A stretch of DNA of 64,000 bases from Maritimibacter sp. HL-12 (GCF_900177545.1 NZ_FXBQ01000001.1:3318163-3382162), one strand, 5' to 3'. Positions 52,489 to 62,466 are shown, counted from the first letter of the stretch. Notes: generated from the letters alone by a model not told the origin. Translations and numbers: made by a program.

Positions 52489-53379
52489 ATGACCAGCACA
52501 ACAGGCCGTCCATTGCCGATGAGCGACACCGCCACCGCGGCACTGTGGATGATCGGGGCGATCGCCTCCTTCACCACCATGGCCGTGGCCGGCCGCGCCG
52601 TCAGCCTCGATCATGACACCTTCGAGCTGATGTTCTACCGCTCGCTGGTGGGGATCGTCGTGGTTGTCGGCTTCGCCACCCTCACCGAGCGGCTGGGGCT
52701 GATCGGGCGGCGGCGGCTCGGGCTGCACCTGGTGCGCAACGTCAGCCATTTCACCGGCCAGAACCTGTGGTTCTTCGCGATCACCGCGGCTCCCCTGGCG
52801 CAGGTTTTCGCGCTCGAGTTCACCGCGCCGCTCTGGGCGCTGGTGCTCGCGCCGCTGTTTCTGAACGAGGCGATCACCCGCAGCCGTGCGCTGGCCGCGC
52901 TGGTCGGTTTCGTCGGCATTCTCGTGGTCACCCAGCCGTTCTCGGAACCGCTGACGCCGGGGGTGATCGCCGCGGCCGGGGCGGCGATCGGCTTTGCCGG
53001 GTCGGCGATCTTCACCCGGCGTCTGACCCGGACGGAAAACGTGCTTACCATCCTGTTCTGGCTCACCGTGATGCAAGCCGTGTTCGGGCTGGTGACCGCC
53101 GCTTGGGATGGCGATATCGCGCTGCCCACCGCCGCCGCCCTGCCCTGGCTGGTGCTGATCGGCCTTGCCGGTCTGCTCGCGCACCTGTGCCTGACCTCGG
53201 CGCTGAGGCTCGCCCCGGCGGCCGTGGTGATGCCGGTGGACTTCGTCCGCCTGCCGCTGATCGCGGTGATCGGCTGGCTGTTCTACGCCGAGGGGTTCGA
53301 CGCGGCGGTGTTGCTCGGCGGCGGGCTGATCGTGGCCGCGAACTGGGTCAACCTGCGGATCGAGGCGCGGCGGCGATGA
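52489..53379 (+). CDS. EamA-family (DMT) transporter
   Basis: 296 residues with ten predicted helices in two EamA repeats: ALWMIGAIASFTTMAVAGRA at the start, NLWFFAITAAPLAQVFALEF in the first repeat, and LTSALRLAPAAVVMPVDFVR in the second. Drug/metabolite transporters move small metabolites; the cargo is unknown. It starts 10 nt after guaA, so it may be co-transcribed. An alternative ATG is at 52519. A second EamA gene follows. Confidence 0.9.
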   Translation: MTSTTGRPLPMSDTATAALWMIGAIASFTTMAVAGRAVSLDHDTFELMFYRSLVGIVVVVGFATLTERLGLIGRRRLGLHLVRNVSHFTGQNLWFFAITAAPLAQVFALEFTAPLWALVLAPLFLNEAITRSRALAALVGFVGILVVTQPFSEPLTPGVIAAAGAAIGFAGSAIFTRRLTRTENVLTILFWLTVMQAVFGLVTAAWDGDIALPTAAALPWLVLIGLAGLLAHLCLTSALRLAPAAVVMPVDFVRLPLIAVIGWLFYAEGFDAAVLLGGGLIVAANWVNLRIEARRR

Positions 53380-53436
53380 GGCGAAAGCGCAGGTTCCGGG
53401 TCGCGTGCGCCGCGCGCAGGCGCTAGGCATCACGCC

Positions 53437-54348
53437 ATGACACAGATGGCTCTCTCCCCGCGCGCCTGGGCGCTGCTCCTCGCCCTGGCGCTGATCTGGG
53501 GGTCGAGCTTCCTGACCACGACCGAACTGCTCGACGTGATGGCCCCACTCCACGTGGTCACCCACCGGGTGCTCTGGGCCGCATTGCTGCTGTGGGGATA
53601 CGTGCTCCTGCGCCGGCTTCCGCTGCCGCGCGATACCCGCACGCTGGCGGCGCTCTTCGTCATGGGGCTTGGCAACAACGCGGTGCCCTTCGCGTTGCAG
53701 GCCTTCGCCCAGACCTCGATCGAGTCGGGGCTGGCCGGGATTCTCAACGCCACCACGGCGATTTTCGGCCCGCTGGTGGCGGCGGTCTTTCTGGCCGACG
53801 AGCGGCTGCGAACCAGCAAGGCGGCCGGGATTGCGCTTGGTTTCGCGGGCATCGTCGTGGTGATCGGTCCGGCCGCGCTCTCGGGGCTCGATCCGCGCTC
53901 GCTGGCGCAACTGGCGATGCTCGCCTCGACATTGTCCTACGCGCTCTCGTCGGTCTTTGCGCGGCGTCATCTCAAGCATCTGCGCGCGGAGGTGGCGGCG
54001 CTCGGCATGCTTACTGCATCCGCGCTGACCCTCCTGCCGCTGTCGTGGCTGGTCTCGGGGCCGCTTCCGCTCGCCCTGCCCGGCCCGACCCTGGCAATGA
54101 TCGGCTACTACGCCGGCGTGGTCACTGCACTTGCCTACCTGATCTACTACCAGCTCATCCGCGTGGCCGGGGCGGGCAACACGATGCTGGTGACGCTCCT
54201 GATCGTGCCGGTCGCGGTCACGCTCGGTGCCGTGGTGCGCGCCGAGGCCTTGCCGCTCTCTGCCTATGCCGGTTTCGGCCTGATCGCGCTCGGCCTTGTC
54301 CTGATCGAGGGGCGGCTGGTGCGCCGGCGATCGCCGGGAAGGGTTTGA
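53437..54348 (+). CDS. EamA-family (DMT) transporter
   Basis: 303 residues, ten helices, two EamA repeats: LLALALIWGSSFLTTTELLD, AGILNATTAIFGPLVAAVFL and GVVTALAYLIYYQLIRVAGA. It is distinct from the preceding EamA protein and carries the classic IWGSSF motif. Substrate unknown. It lies 57 nt after its neighbour in the same direction, suggesting one transcription unit with guaA. Confidence 0.9.
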   Translation: MTQMALSPRAWALLLALALIWGSSFLTTTELLDVMAPLHVVTHRVLWAALLLWGYVLLRRLPLPRDTRTLAALFVMGLGNNAVPFALQAFAQTSIESGLAGILNATTAIFGPLVAAVFLADERLRTSKAAGIALGFAGIVVVIGPAALSGLDPRSLAQLAMLASTLSYALSSVFARRHLKHLRAEVAALGMLTASALTLLPLSWLVSGPLPLALPGPTLAMIGYYAGVVTALAYLIYYQLIRVAGAGNTMLVTLLIVPVAVTLGAVVRAEALPLSAYAGFGLIALGLVLIEGRLVRRRSPGRV

Positions 54349-54398
54349 CCACCCCGCGCGCGCCCGCTACTCAGGCGCGCAAAGGCAAGGAGGCGGGG

Positions 54399-55259
54399 AT
54401 GATCTACCAAGGTGCCCAGGATTGGCGAAGTGCCCGGCAAAAGCGGGTGCTGCTGTTCGGCATGTCGGGCCTCGGCAAGACCTACCTCGCCAACATGCTG
54501 CGCGCCTCGGGCGGCTGGTTTCACTACTCGGTCGATTACCGCATCGGCACGCGCTACATGGGCGAGCACATCGCCGACAACTTCAAGCGCGAGGCGATGA
54601 AAAACCCGTTCCTGCGCGAGCTGCTGCTGACCGACAGCGTCTATATCGCCTCCAACATCACCTTCGACAATCTCGCGCCGCTCTCGACCTACCTCGGCAA
54701 GCCGGGCGATCCGGCCAAGGGCGGGCTGCCGTTCGACGAATACATGGCCCGCCAGGCGTTGCACCGCGAGGCGGAAGTGGCGGCGATGCTCGACACCACC
54801 CGGTTCATCGACCGGGCCCACGACATCTACGGTTACGACAATTTCGTCTGCGATACCTCCGGCTCGATCTGCGAGGTGGTCGATCCCGAGGATCCCGCCG
54901 ACCCGGTGCTCACCGAGCTTTCGGCGCATCACCTGATGATCTGGATCGAGGGCAGCGAGGCCCATACCGAGGAGTTGATCCGCCGGTTCGTGAAGGCACC
55001 CAAGCCGATGTATTACCAGCCTGCCTTCCTCGAAGCGGCGTGGGACGATTACCTGGCCTCGCATGACGTGCGGCCCGACAAGGTCGATCCCGACGACTTC
55101 ATCCGAGCCACCTATGCCCGGGCGCTCGCCCATCGCCAGCCGCGCTATGCCGCGATGGCGCGCAACTGGGGCGTGAAGGTCTGCGCCGACGAGGTCGCGC
55201 GGGTCCGCACGCCCGAAGATTTCACCGAGCTTGTCGCCCGCGCCCTCGAGGCGCAGTGA
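54399..55259 (+). CDS. P-loop ATPase/kinase-like protein of unknown function
   Basis: 286 residues from ATG 54399, with an AAGGAGG ribosome binding site. A Walker A loop is clear: VLLFGMSGLGKTYLANML (residues about 17-34). HLMIWIEGSEAHTEELI may hold the acidic Walker B-like strand region. The remainder (FDEYMARQALHREAEVAAML, YDNFVCDTSGSICEVVD) matches no family I can name. Soluble, with no signal peptide or membrane segment. It lies between a transporter and metA, 48 nt before the latter. A nucleotide-dependent kinase or regulator is a guess. Confidence 0.8.
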   Translation: MIYQGAQDWRSARQKRVLLFGMSGLGKTYLANMLRASGGWFHYSVDYRIGTRYMGEHIADNFKREAMKNPFLRELLLTDSVYIASNITFDNLAPLSTYLGKPGDPAKGGLPFDEYMARQALHREAEVAAMLDTTRFIDRAHDIYGYDNFVCDTSGSICEVVDPEDPADPVLTELSAHHLMIWIEGSEAHTEELIRRFVKAPKPMYYQPAFLEAAWDDYLASHDVRPDKVDPDDFIRATYARALAHRQPRYAAMARNWGVKVCADEVARVRTPEDFTELVARALEAQ

Positions 55260-55307
55260 CGACGCTCCACATTCCACTCCCGATCCCGCAAGCCGAGGAC
55301 GAACCCA

Positions 55308-56246
55308 ATGCCGATCAAGATCCCCGCCACGCTTCCCGCCTACAACACCTTGCGCGCGGAAGGCATCATGATGATGCGCGAGGATCAGGCCGAGTTGCAG
55401 GAGATCCGGCCGATGCGGATCGCGCTGCTCAACCTCATGCCCAAGAAGATCGAGACCGAAACCCAGTTTTCCCGGCTCATCGCCGCCTCGCCGCTTCAGG
55501 TCGAACTGACCCTTGTGCGCCCGACCGAGCACGTCTCGAAAACCACGAGCCAGGCCCATATCGGCGCGCATTACCAGCCGTTCCAGGAGATCCGCGACCA
55601 GAAATTCGACGGCATGATCATCACCGGCGCGCCGATCGAGCACCTGCCCTACGAGGAAGTCACCTACTGGGACGAGATGCGCGAGATCATGGACTGGACC
55701 CAGACCAACGTGCATTCCACCTTCGGCGTCTGCTGGGGCGGCATGGCGATGCTCTACCATTTCCACGGCATCCCCAAGCACCTGCTGGAAAAAAAGGCGT
55801 TCGGCTGCTACCCGCAACGCAACCTGCACCCGCTATCGCCCTTCCTGCGCGGCTTTTCCGATAATTTCGTCATCCCGGTGAGCCGCTGGACCGAGGTCAA
55901 ACAGGCCGATATCGACGCCCATGCCGGTCTCGTGCCGCTGCTTGGCTCGCCCGAGACCGGTGCCTGTCTCGTCGAAGACCCGGCCCACCGCGCGCTCTAC
56001 ATCTTCAACCATTTCGAATACGACAGCGACACCCTCAAGAACGAGTATGACCGCGACGTGGCAAAGGGTGTGCCGATTAACGTGCCGATGAACTACTACC
56101 CCGACGACGACCCGAGCCAGCCACCGCAGAACCGCTGGAAAAGCCACGCGCACCTGCTTTACGGCAACTGGATCGCCGAGATGTATCTGACCACGCCGTT
56201 CGAGATCGACCGGATCGGCACGGTGGTCGAAGACCGCCGGGGCTGA
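55308..56246 (+). CDS. metA: Homoserine O-acyltransferase MetA, predicted acetyl type
   Basis: 312 residues. Catalytic C142 in [11 protein letters not shown] and the HFEY motif are conserved. The acyl-donor-determining residue is E111 ([11 protein letters not shown]): work on MetA enzymes linked Glu111 to acetyl-CoA and Gly111 to succinyl-CoA. So despite homology to homoserine O-succinyltransferase it likely makes O-acetylhomoserine for methionine synthesis. The ATG is preceded by GAGGA. No SAM riboswitch was recognised upstream. Confidence 0.95.
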   Translation: MPIKIPATLPAYNTLRAEGIMMMREDQAELQEIRPMRIALLNLMPKKIETETQFSRLIAASPLQVELTLVRPTEHVSKTTSQAHIGAHYQPFQEIRDQKFDGMIITGAPIEHLPYEEVTYWDEMREIMDWTQTNVHSTFGVCWGGMAMLYHFHGIPKHLLEKKAFGCYPQRNLHPLSPFLRGFSDNFVIPVSRWTEVKQADIDAHAGLVPLLGSPETGACLVEDPAHRALYIFNHFEYDSDTLKNEYDRDVAKGVPINVPMNYYPDDDPSQPPQNRWKSHAHLLYGNWIAEMYLTTPFEIDRIGTVVEDRRG

Positions 56247-56394
56247 GCCGCCGATCTGCGCCCGGTCACGCCGGTTTTCGGGTCACAGGGATGTCATATC
56301 ACCGGAATCCGGCCCTCGGAAGATTGGCCGGAAGCCCGCAAACGATTAGATAAACACGAACGCCGAATCGGACAACAGAGGGCAGGTCAGCGCC

Positions 56395-59277
56395 ATGGGC
56401 GACGAAGGTATCTTCTTAATCATCATCGCCCTGTTGCCTTTTGTCGGCGCGCTGCTTCCCGGCCTGATGATCCGCGCAGGGCGCAACGCCAGCGCCGTGT
56501 TCACCGCGCTGCCGACGGGCCTGGCCATCGTGATGCTGCTGATCCTCGCGCCGGCGGTGATGCGCGGCGAGGTGATCCGCGCCGATCTCGACTGGCTGCC
56601 CGCCCTCGGCCTATCGGCCTCGTTCTTTCTCGACGGGCTCGGGCTGCTGTTTGCCGGAATGATCCTCGGCATGGGCCTCCTGATCACGCTCTATGCCCGG
56701 TTCTACCTCTACCGGACCGACCCGATGGGGCAGTTCTACACCTACCTCCTGCTGTTCCAGGGCGCGATGCTGGGCATCGTGTTGTCGAACAACATCCTGC
56801 TTTTGCTGATTTTCTGGGAGCTGACCAGCCTCTCCTCCTTCCTGCTCATCGGTTACTGGAAACACCTGCCGGAAGGCCGCCAGGGCGCACGGATGGCGCT
56901 CGCCGTCACCGGCGCGGGCGGGCTTGCGATGATCGGCGGCATGCTGATCCTCGGCAATATCGCGGGCAGCTACAACCTGACCGACATTCTCGCGTCGGGC
57001 GACGCGATCCGCGCCTCCGAATGGTATCTGCCGGCGCTGGTGCTGATCCTGATCGGGGCCTTCACCAAGTCGGCGCAGTTCCCGTTCCACTTCTGGCTGC
57101 CGCACGCGATGGCCGCGCCCACCCCGGTTTCGGCCTACCTGCACTCGGCCACGATGGTGAAGGCCGGGGTGTTCCTGCTCGCGCGGATGTGGCCGGCGCT
57201 GGCGGGCACCGAGGCCTGGTTCTACCTCGTCGCCACCACCGGCCTTGTCACCATGGTGCTCGGCGCGCTGATCGCGCTGTTCAAGGACGATCTGAAGGCG
57301 CTGCTGGCGTTCTCCACCGTGAGCCACCTCGGGCTTCTGACCATGCTGCTCGGCTTCGGCACCAGGCTCGCCGCGATCGTCGCGGTGTTTCACATCATCA
57401 ACCATCTCACCTTCAAGGCCGCGCTGTTCATGACCGCGGGGATCGTCGACCACGAGACCAAGACCCGCGACATCAAACGGCTCGGCGGATTGCGTCACCT
57501 GATGCCCGTCACCTTCCTGATCGGCACGATCGGGGCGCTGTCGATGGCCGGTATCCCGCTGTTCAACGGATTTCTCTCCAAGGAAATGATGCTGGAAGAG
57601 GCGGCGCACACCGTCTGGGCCGGAAGCGCCTGGGCGGTGCCGGTGCTGGCCACGTTCGGTGCGCTGCTGTCGGTGGCCTATTCTTTCCGCTTCATCGGCC
57701 ATGTCTTTCTCGGCCCGGTGCGCGACGACTACCCGGCCAAGCCACATGATCCGCCCTTCGGGCTCTGGGCCGCGCCGGGGCTGCTGGTGGCCTTCGTGGT
57801 CGCGATCGGGCTGTTTCCGGCATTGATCGTCGGGCCGCTCGTCGCCGTTGCGGGCGGTGCGGTGATCGGCGACACCGACCTGCCCTATTACTCGCTCAAG
57901 ATCTGGCACGGGTTCACCCCGGCGCTCTGGATGTCGGTGATCGCCGTGCTTGGCGGGCTTGCGCTGCTGTGGCGGCACGGCGCGCTTGACCGGGTCTGGA
58001 CCGCGCTGCCGCGTCCCGAGGCAAAAACCATCTTCGACGCGCTGCTCGACGCGCTCACCCGGGGCGCGCGCGGCCTGAGCGAGCGCATGCATGACGGCAC
58101 GCTCAGCCGCTATCTCGCCATCTTCGTGGTCGCCACCGTCACGCTCGGCGCGATCGCATGGACCGGCGGCGGCGTGCCCGCCCCGACCCGCGCGCCGCTT
58201 CCGGTATCGCCGGTGGTGGCGGTGGGCTGGCTGATGCTGATCGCGGCGACCATCGCTGTGGTGGTGATGCACCGGGCGCGGTTCCAGGCGCTGGTGCTGA
58301 TCGGCATCATCGGGCTGATGATCTCGGCGGGCTTCATCTACCTCTCCGCCCCCGACCTCGCGCTCACCCAGATCTCGGTCGAGACGGTGACGATCATGCT
58401 GCTGCTGCTGGCGCTGCACTTCCTGCCCAAGACCACCCCGGTCGAAAGCCCGGTGGCGCTGCGGCTGCGCGACGGGGTGATCGCGCTCGCAGCGGGCGGC
58501 GCGGTGGCCACGCTGGCCCATACCTTCCTGTTGCAGGATGGCAGTTCGATCTCCTCCTACCACCTCGCCAATTCCTACGAGGGCGGCGGTGGCACCAACG
58601 TGGTGAACGTCATCCTCGTCGATTTCCGCGGCTATGACACCTACGGCGAGATCATCGTGCTCGGCATCGCCGGGCTGGTGATCTTCGCGTTGATGGAGGC
58701 GCTGCTTTCCAGCCCGGCGGCACAACGCCTGCGCGAGCGCGCGGCCGCGGACGAAGGTGTGCGGTCGCGCGACCGGCACCCCTTGATGATGGTGGTGGCA
58801 ACGCGGGTGATGATGCCGATCGCCATGGTCGTCGGTGCCTACATCTTCCTGCGCGGCCACAACCAGCCGGGCGGCGGCTTCGTGGCGGGCCTCGTGGTGT
58901 CGATCGCGCTCCTGATGCAATACATGGCCTCGGGCTTCGCCTGGACCCAGGCGCGCCAGCGCATCGGCTATCACGAGATGATCGGCATGGGCGTGATCAT
59001 CGCCGGGCTCACCGGTGCCGGGGCATGGCTCGCGGGCAAGCCGTTTCTCACCAGCGCCTTCGGCTATTTCCACATCCCGCCGATCGAGGAATTCGAACTG
59101 GCCACCGCGATGCTGTTCGATCTCGGCGTGTTCCTTGCCGTGCTCGGGGCAGTGATGCTGATGCTCTACTCGCTGTCGCGGCTGGCGCGCTACGCCGGCG
59201 AAACGGTGAACATCGCGCCGATGGACTACGACCCGACCGAACGGGACGACGAAGCCGCCGCGCGGAAGGACGACTGA
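56395..59277 (+). CDS. mrpA: Na+/H+ antiporter subunit A-B fusion
   Basis: 960 residues. The N-terminal about 500 form the MrpA/NuoL-like proton channel (GALIALFKDDLKALLAFSTV, HLGLLTMLLGFG, PLFNGFLSKEMM). At about 620-690 lies the MrpA C-terminal helical domain (LVLIGIIGLMISAGFIYLSA). From about 800 the MnhB domain follows (MMPIAMVVGAYIFLRGHNQP then GGGFVAGLVVSI). The AB fusion replaces a separate mrpB. The complex exchanges cytoplasmic Na+ (or K+/Li+) for external H+. First of the six-gene operon A(B)-C-D-E-F-G. Confidence 0.95.
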   Translation: MGDEGIFLIIIALLPFVGALLPGLMIRAGRNASAVFTALPTGLAIVMLLILAPAVMRGEVIRADLDWLPALGLSASFFLDGLGLLFAGMILGMGLLITLYARFYLYRTDPMGQFYTYLLLFQGAMLGIVLSNNILLLLIFWELTSLSSFLLIGYWKHLPEGRQGARMALAVTGAGGLAMIGGMLILGNIAGSYNLTDILASGDAIRASEWYLPALVLILIGAFTKSAQFPFHFWLPHAMAAPTPVSAYLHSATMVKAGVFLLARMWPALAGTEAWFYLVATTGLVTMVLGALIALFKDDLKALLAFSTVSHLGLLTMLLGFGTRLAAIVAVFHIINHLTFKAALFMTAGIVDHETKTRDIKRLGGLRHLMPVTFLIGTIGALSMAGIPLFNGFLSKEMMLEEAAHTVWAGSAWAVPVLATFGALLSVAYSFRFIGHVFLGPVRDDYPAKPHDPPFGLWAAPGLLVAFVVAIGLFPALIVGPLVAVAGGAVIGDTDLPYYSLKIWHGFTPALWMSVIAVLGGLALLWRHGALDRVWTALPRPEAKTIFDALLDALTRGARGLSERMHDGTLSRYLAIFVVATVTLGAIAWTGGGVPAPTRAPLPVSPVVAVGWLMLIAATIAVVVMHRARFQALVLIGIIGLMISAGFIYLSAPDLALTQISVETVTIMLLLLALHFLPKTTPVESPVALRLRDGVIALAAGGAVATLAHTFLLQDGSSISSYHLANSYEGGGGTNVVNVILVDFRGYDTYGEIIVLGIAGLVIFALMEALLSSPAAQRLRERAAADEGVRSRDRHPLMMVVATRVMMPIAMVVGAYIFLRGHNQPGGGFVAGLVVSIALLMQYMASGFAWTQARQRIGYHEMIGMGVIIAGLTGAGAWLAGKPFLTSAFGYFHIPPIEEFELATAMLFDLGVFLAVLGAVMLMLYSLSRLARYAGETVNIAPMDYDPTERDDEAAARKDD

Positions 59278-59278
59278 C

Positions 59279-59647
59279 ATGGAACTCGTGATCGCAACCA
59301 GTATCGGGGCGCTGACGGCGGGCGGGGTTTACCTGATCCTGCGGTTGCGCGCCTTCCCGGTGATCCTCGGGCTCGCCCTGCTGAGCTACGCGGTGAACCT
59401 CTTCCTGTTCGCCTCCGGTCGGCTCGCGGTCAACATGCCGCCGGTGCTCGACAAGTATGGCGACGCGAGCTATACCGATCCGCTGCCGCAGGCGCTGGTG
59501 CTCACCGCGATCGTGATCTCCTTCGGGATGACGGCGGTTCTGGTGATGGTCGCGCTCGGCGCCTTCGTGGAATCCGGCGATGACCGGATCAACACCGAAG
59601 AGGACGCGCCCGAGGGCGACGACGAGCCGACGGAGGCACCGCGATGA
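59279..59647 (+). CDS. mrpC: Na+/H+ antiporter subunit C
   Basis: 122 residues, three helices, NuoK-like: SIGALTAGGVYLILRLRAFP, VILGLALLSYAVNLFLFASG and DPLPQALVLTAIVISFGMTA. The acidic tail is typical. It begins 1 nt after the mrpA stop and overlaps mrpD by 4 nt (ATGA). A structural part of the Mrp complex. Confidence 0.95.
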   Translation: MELVIATSIGALTAGGVYLILRLRAFPVILGLALLSYAVNLFLFASGRLAVNMPPVLDKYGDASYTDPLPQALVLTAIVISFGMTAVLVMVALGAFVESGDDRINTEEDAPEGDDEPTEAPR

Positions 59648-61203
59648 GCCACTGGATCATTGCCCCCGTCATCCTGCCCGCGCTGCTCGCGCCGGTGATC
59701 GGCTTCGTGATGCGTCACGATATCTCGATGGCGCGGATCGCCTCGCTCACCGGGGCCGCGCTGGTCGTGGCGATCGCCACCGGGCTGGCGCTCACCGCGG
59801 CCGGGGGCGAAACCCTTGTCTACCGGCTGGGCGACTGGCCCGCGCCCTTCGGTATCGTGCTGGTGCTCGACAGGCTCTCGGCGATGATGGTGCTGCTCAC
59901 CTCGCTGCTTGCGCTGATCGTTCTGGCCCATGCCGTGGCCACCGGCTGGGATGCGCGCGGACAGCACTTTCACGCGCTGTTCCAGTTCCAGATCATGGGG
60001 CTCGTCGGCGCGTTCCTGACCGGCGACATCTTCAACCTCTTCGTGTTCTTCGAGATTCTGCTGATCGCCTCTTACGGGCTGATGATCCATGGCGGCGGGC
60101 AAGCGCGGCTGCGCGCCGGGCTGCAATACGTGGTGATCAACCTCGCCGGATCGACCCTGTTTCTGTTTGCCCTCGGAGTGCTCTACGCCGCGACCGGCAC
60201 GCTCAACATCGCCGATCTCGCGCGGGTCATGGAAGGGATCGAGCCGGACGACGCAAGCCTGGTGCGGGTTGCCGCGATGTTGCTGATGGTGGTCTTCGCG
60301 GTGAAAGCCGCGCTGTTCCCGGTGCAGTTCTGGCTGCCCGGCGCCTATGCCAATGCCCCCGCCCCGGTCGCCGCGCTGTTCGCGATCATGACCAAGGTGG
60401 GCGCTTACGCAATCATCCGGGTGCACACGCTGGTATTTGGCCCCGGTGCCGGGGCAACCGCCGACATCGCCTCGACCTGGCTGTTCCCCGCAGCCCTCGT
60501 CACCATTGCCATCGGCGCGTTTGGCGTGCTTGGTGCGCGTCGGCTCATGCCGATGGTTGCGTTCTCGGTGGTTGGGTCGATGGGCGCGCTGCTGCTGGCG
60601 GTTTCGGCCTTCACCCCCACCGCCCTCGCGGCAGCGTTCTACTACCTCGTGCATTCCACCTTCGCCGCCGCCGCGCTGTTTCTAGTGGCCGACCTCGTGC
60701 TCACCCGGCGCGGCGACGAGCGGCTCCTTGCCCTGCCGCCAACGGTGCAGAATGGGCTCTTTGCCGCGCTGTTCTTCGCCGCCGCCATCGCCATGGCGGG
60801 GATGCCGCCGCTCAGCGGTTTCCTCGGCAAGCTGCTCGTGCTCGACGCCCTGCGCGCGCCGGGACAGATCGGCTGGGCCTGGAGTGCGATCCTGATCGGC
60901 TCGCTGCTCACCATCCTCGGTTTCGCCCGTGCCGGGAGCACGCTGTTCTGGAAATCGACCGCGGTCGACACCGAGGCGACCACCACGACCGCCGCCACGC
61001 CGCTCCAGCTCGCCCCGGCGATGGTCGCGCTGGCGATGCTGGCCGGTCTGACCGCCTTTGCGGGCCCGCTCACGGCACAGTTCCAGCACACCGCCGACCA
61101 GCTCTTCGACCGCGGCGGCTATGTTGGCGCGGTGCTCGGCGCATCGCCGCCGGAGCCCACAACGGACGCCGCCACCGTGCCTGCGTCCAGCGAGGAGAAT
61201 TGA
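59644..61203 (+). CDS. mrpD: Na+/H+ antiporter subunit D
   Basis: 519 residues, NuoN/MrpD-type proton-translocating subunit with about 14 helices: FHALFQFQIMGLVGAFLTGD, FNLFVFFEILLIASYGLMIH, VKAALFPVQFWLPGAYANAP with the key membrane lysine, and GMPPLSGFLGKLLVLDAL. Starts in ATGA overlap with mrpC; mrpE begins 3 nt after its stop. Confidence 0.95.
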   Translation: MSHWIIAPVILPALLAPVIGFVMRHDISMARIASLTGAALVVAIATGLALTAAGGETLVYRLGDWPAPFGIVLVLDRLSAMMVLLTSLLALIVLAHAVATGWDARGQHFHALFQFQIMGLVGAFLTGDIFNLFVFFEILLIASYGLMIHGGGQARLRAGLQYVVINLAGSTLFLFALGVLYAATGTLNIADLARVMEGIEPDDASLVRVAAMLLMVVFAVKAALFPVQFWLPGAYANAPAPVAALFAIMTKVGAYAIIRVHTLVFGPGAGATADIASTWLFPAALVTIAIGAFGVLGARRLMPMVAFSVVGSMGALLLAVSAFTPTALAAAFYYLVHSTFAAAALFLVADLVLTRRGDERLLALPPTVQNGLFAALFFAAAIAMAGMPPLSGFLGKLLVLDALRAPGQIGWAWSAILIGSLLTILGFARAGSTLFWKSTAVDTEATTTTAATPLQLAPAMVALAMLAGLTAFAGPLTAQFQHTADQLFDRGGYVGAVLGASPPEPTTDAATVPASSEEN

Positions 61204-61206
61204 GCC

Positions 61207-61698
61207 ATGTTCGCCCGCCTCGTGCCGCACCCGGTCCTGAGCCTGACCCTCCTTCTCGTCTGGCTCGGCCTCGTCAACAAGGTCACCCCCGGCAACCTGC
61301 TCCTGGGCCTCGCCCTCGGTCTGGTCGTGCCGCTCATCACCGCCGCCTACTGGCCCGACCGCCCCACCCTGCACCGCCCGCTGAAAGCCGCCGAGTACGT
61401 GGCTGTCGTGTTCTGGGATATCGTCGTGGCGAATATCCACGTGGCCATGATCATCCTGTTCAAACCGAACGCGAATCTGCGCTCGTGCTGGATCACCGTG
61501 CCGCTCGAACTAACCTCGCCCGAGGCGATCACCGTGCTTGCGGGCACCATCACGCTGACGCCCGGCACGGTCTCGACCACGCTTGCCGCCGACGCGGGCA
61601 GCCTGCTCGTGCACTGCCTGCACGCCGAAGACCCGGACGCGGTGCGCGACACCATCAAGGCCCGTTACGAATCGCGTCTCATGGAGGTTTTCCAATGA
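61207..61698 (+). CDS. mrpE: Na+/H+ antiporter subunit E
   Basis: 163 residues. Two N-terminal helices (LVPHPVLSLTLLLVWLGLVN, TPGNLLLGLALGLVVPLITA) and a soluble part with VPLELTSPEAITVLAGTITL then TPGTVSTTL, the MnhE signature, and HCLHAEDPD. Mrp subunit E; its exact role in the complex is accessory. Its stop overlaps the mrpF start. Confidence 0.94.
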   Translation: MFARLVPHPVLSLTLLLVWLGLVNKVTPGNLLLGLALGLVVPLITAAYWPDRPTLHRPLKAAEYVAVVFWDIVVANIHVAMIILFKPNANLRSCWITVPLELTSPEAITVLAGTITLTPGTVSTTLAADAGSLLVHCLHAEDPDAVRDTIKARYESRLMEVFQ

Positions 61699-61964
61699 TC
61701 GCCGCTGCGCTCACCTTCGCCTTCGCCTGTTACGGGCTCGCGCTCCTGTTCAATCTCTGGCGCATCATGCGCGGCCCCACCAGCGCCGACCGCATCCTCG
61801 CGCTCGACACCATGGTGATCAACATCATCGCGCTGTTGATCCTCTACGGCATCCTGCGCGGCACCGCGGTCTACTACGAGGCGGCGATGCTCGTCGCCAT
61901 GGTCGGTTTCGTGTCCACCATCGCCTACAGCCGTTTCGTGCTGCGCGGCGATATCATCGAGTGA
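61695..61964 (+). CDS. mrpF: Na+/H+ antiporter subunit F
   Basis: 89 residues, three helices: ALTFAFACYGLALLFNLWRI, then MRGPTSADRILALDTMVINI and AMLVAMVGFVSTIAYSRFVL. RGPTxADRILALDT is the MnhF hallmark. It overlaps mrpE by 4 nt. This short gene reads in a different frame from mrpE. Confidence 0.94.
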   Translation: MIAAALTFAFACYGLALLFNLWRIMRGPTSADRILALDTMVINIIALLILYGILRGTAVYYEAAMLVAMVGFVSTIAYSRFVLRGDIIE

Positions 61965-61968
61965 GGCA

Positions 61969-62364
61969 ATGATGGATTTGACACTGCTCAGTGAAGCCTT
62001 CATCGCGCTGTTCCTCGTGATCAGCGGCATCTTCGGCCTCGTCGGCTCCTTCGGGCTGGTGAAACTGCGCGAGACGATGCAGCGGCTGCACGCCCCGACC
62101 AAGGCCACCACGCTTGGCGTCGGCGGCGTGCTGATCGCCTCGATGCTCTATTTCCTGCTGGTGAAAGGCAGCCTGTCGTTTCACGAGCTTCTGATCACGC
62201 TGTTCCTGTTTCTCACCGCCCCGATCACCGCCGGGTTCATCGCCAAGACCTACATGCTTCATCGCGTTTCGCGCGAAGACCTGCCGTCCACCGGGCGCGA
62301 CTATGGCTGGGCGCTCTACGATGCCGCGCCGGGCAAGGAAGACGACGGCAACGATCAACCCTGA
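61969..62364 (+). CDS. mrpG: Na+/H+ antiporter subunit G
   Basis: 131 residues, three helices: FIALFLVISGIFGLVGSFGL, the PhaG/MnhG motif MQRLHAPTKATTLGVGGVLI, and LLITLFLFLTAPITAGFIAK. The C-terminus is polar. Start ATG 61969, or ATG 61972 by one codon. Last gene of mrp. A loose GCCGGGCG/CGCCCGGC stem (62370-62410, long loop) follows. Confidence 0.94.
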   Translation: MMDLTLLSEAFIALFLVISGIFGLVGSFGLVKLRETMQRLHAPTKATTLGVGGVLIASMLYFLLVKGSLSFHELLITLFLFLTAPITAGFIAKTYMLHRVSREDLPSTGRDYGWALYDAAPGKEDDGNDQP

Positions 62365-62466
62365 CCCGGGCCGGGCGTTGCCCTGCGCGAGCGCCTTGAT
62401 TGCGCCCGGCAAACCCGTAATACTCTGATAACCGGGCCGGAGCGGCCATTTATCCCGGGAGGGTCT

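Noticed and set aside
56611-59280. 889-residue minus-strand frame opposite mrpA
   Set aside because: His/Arg/Gln/Gly-rich shadow with no domain; mrpA on the other strand is certain.
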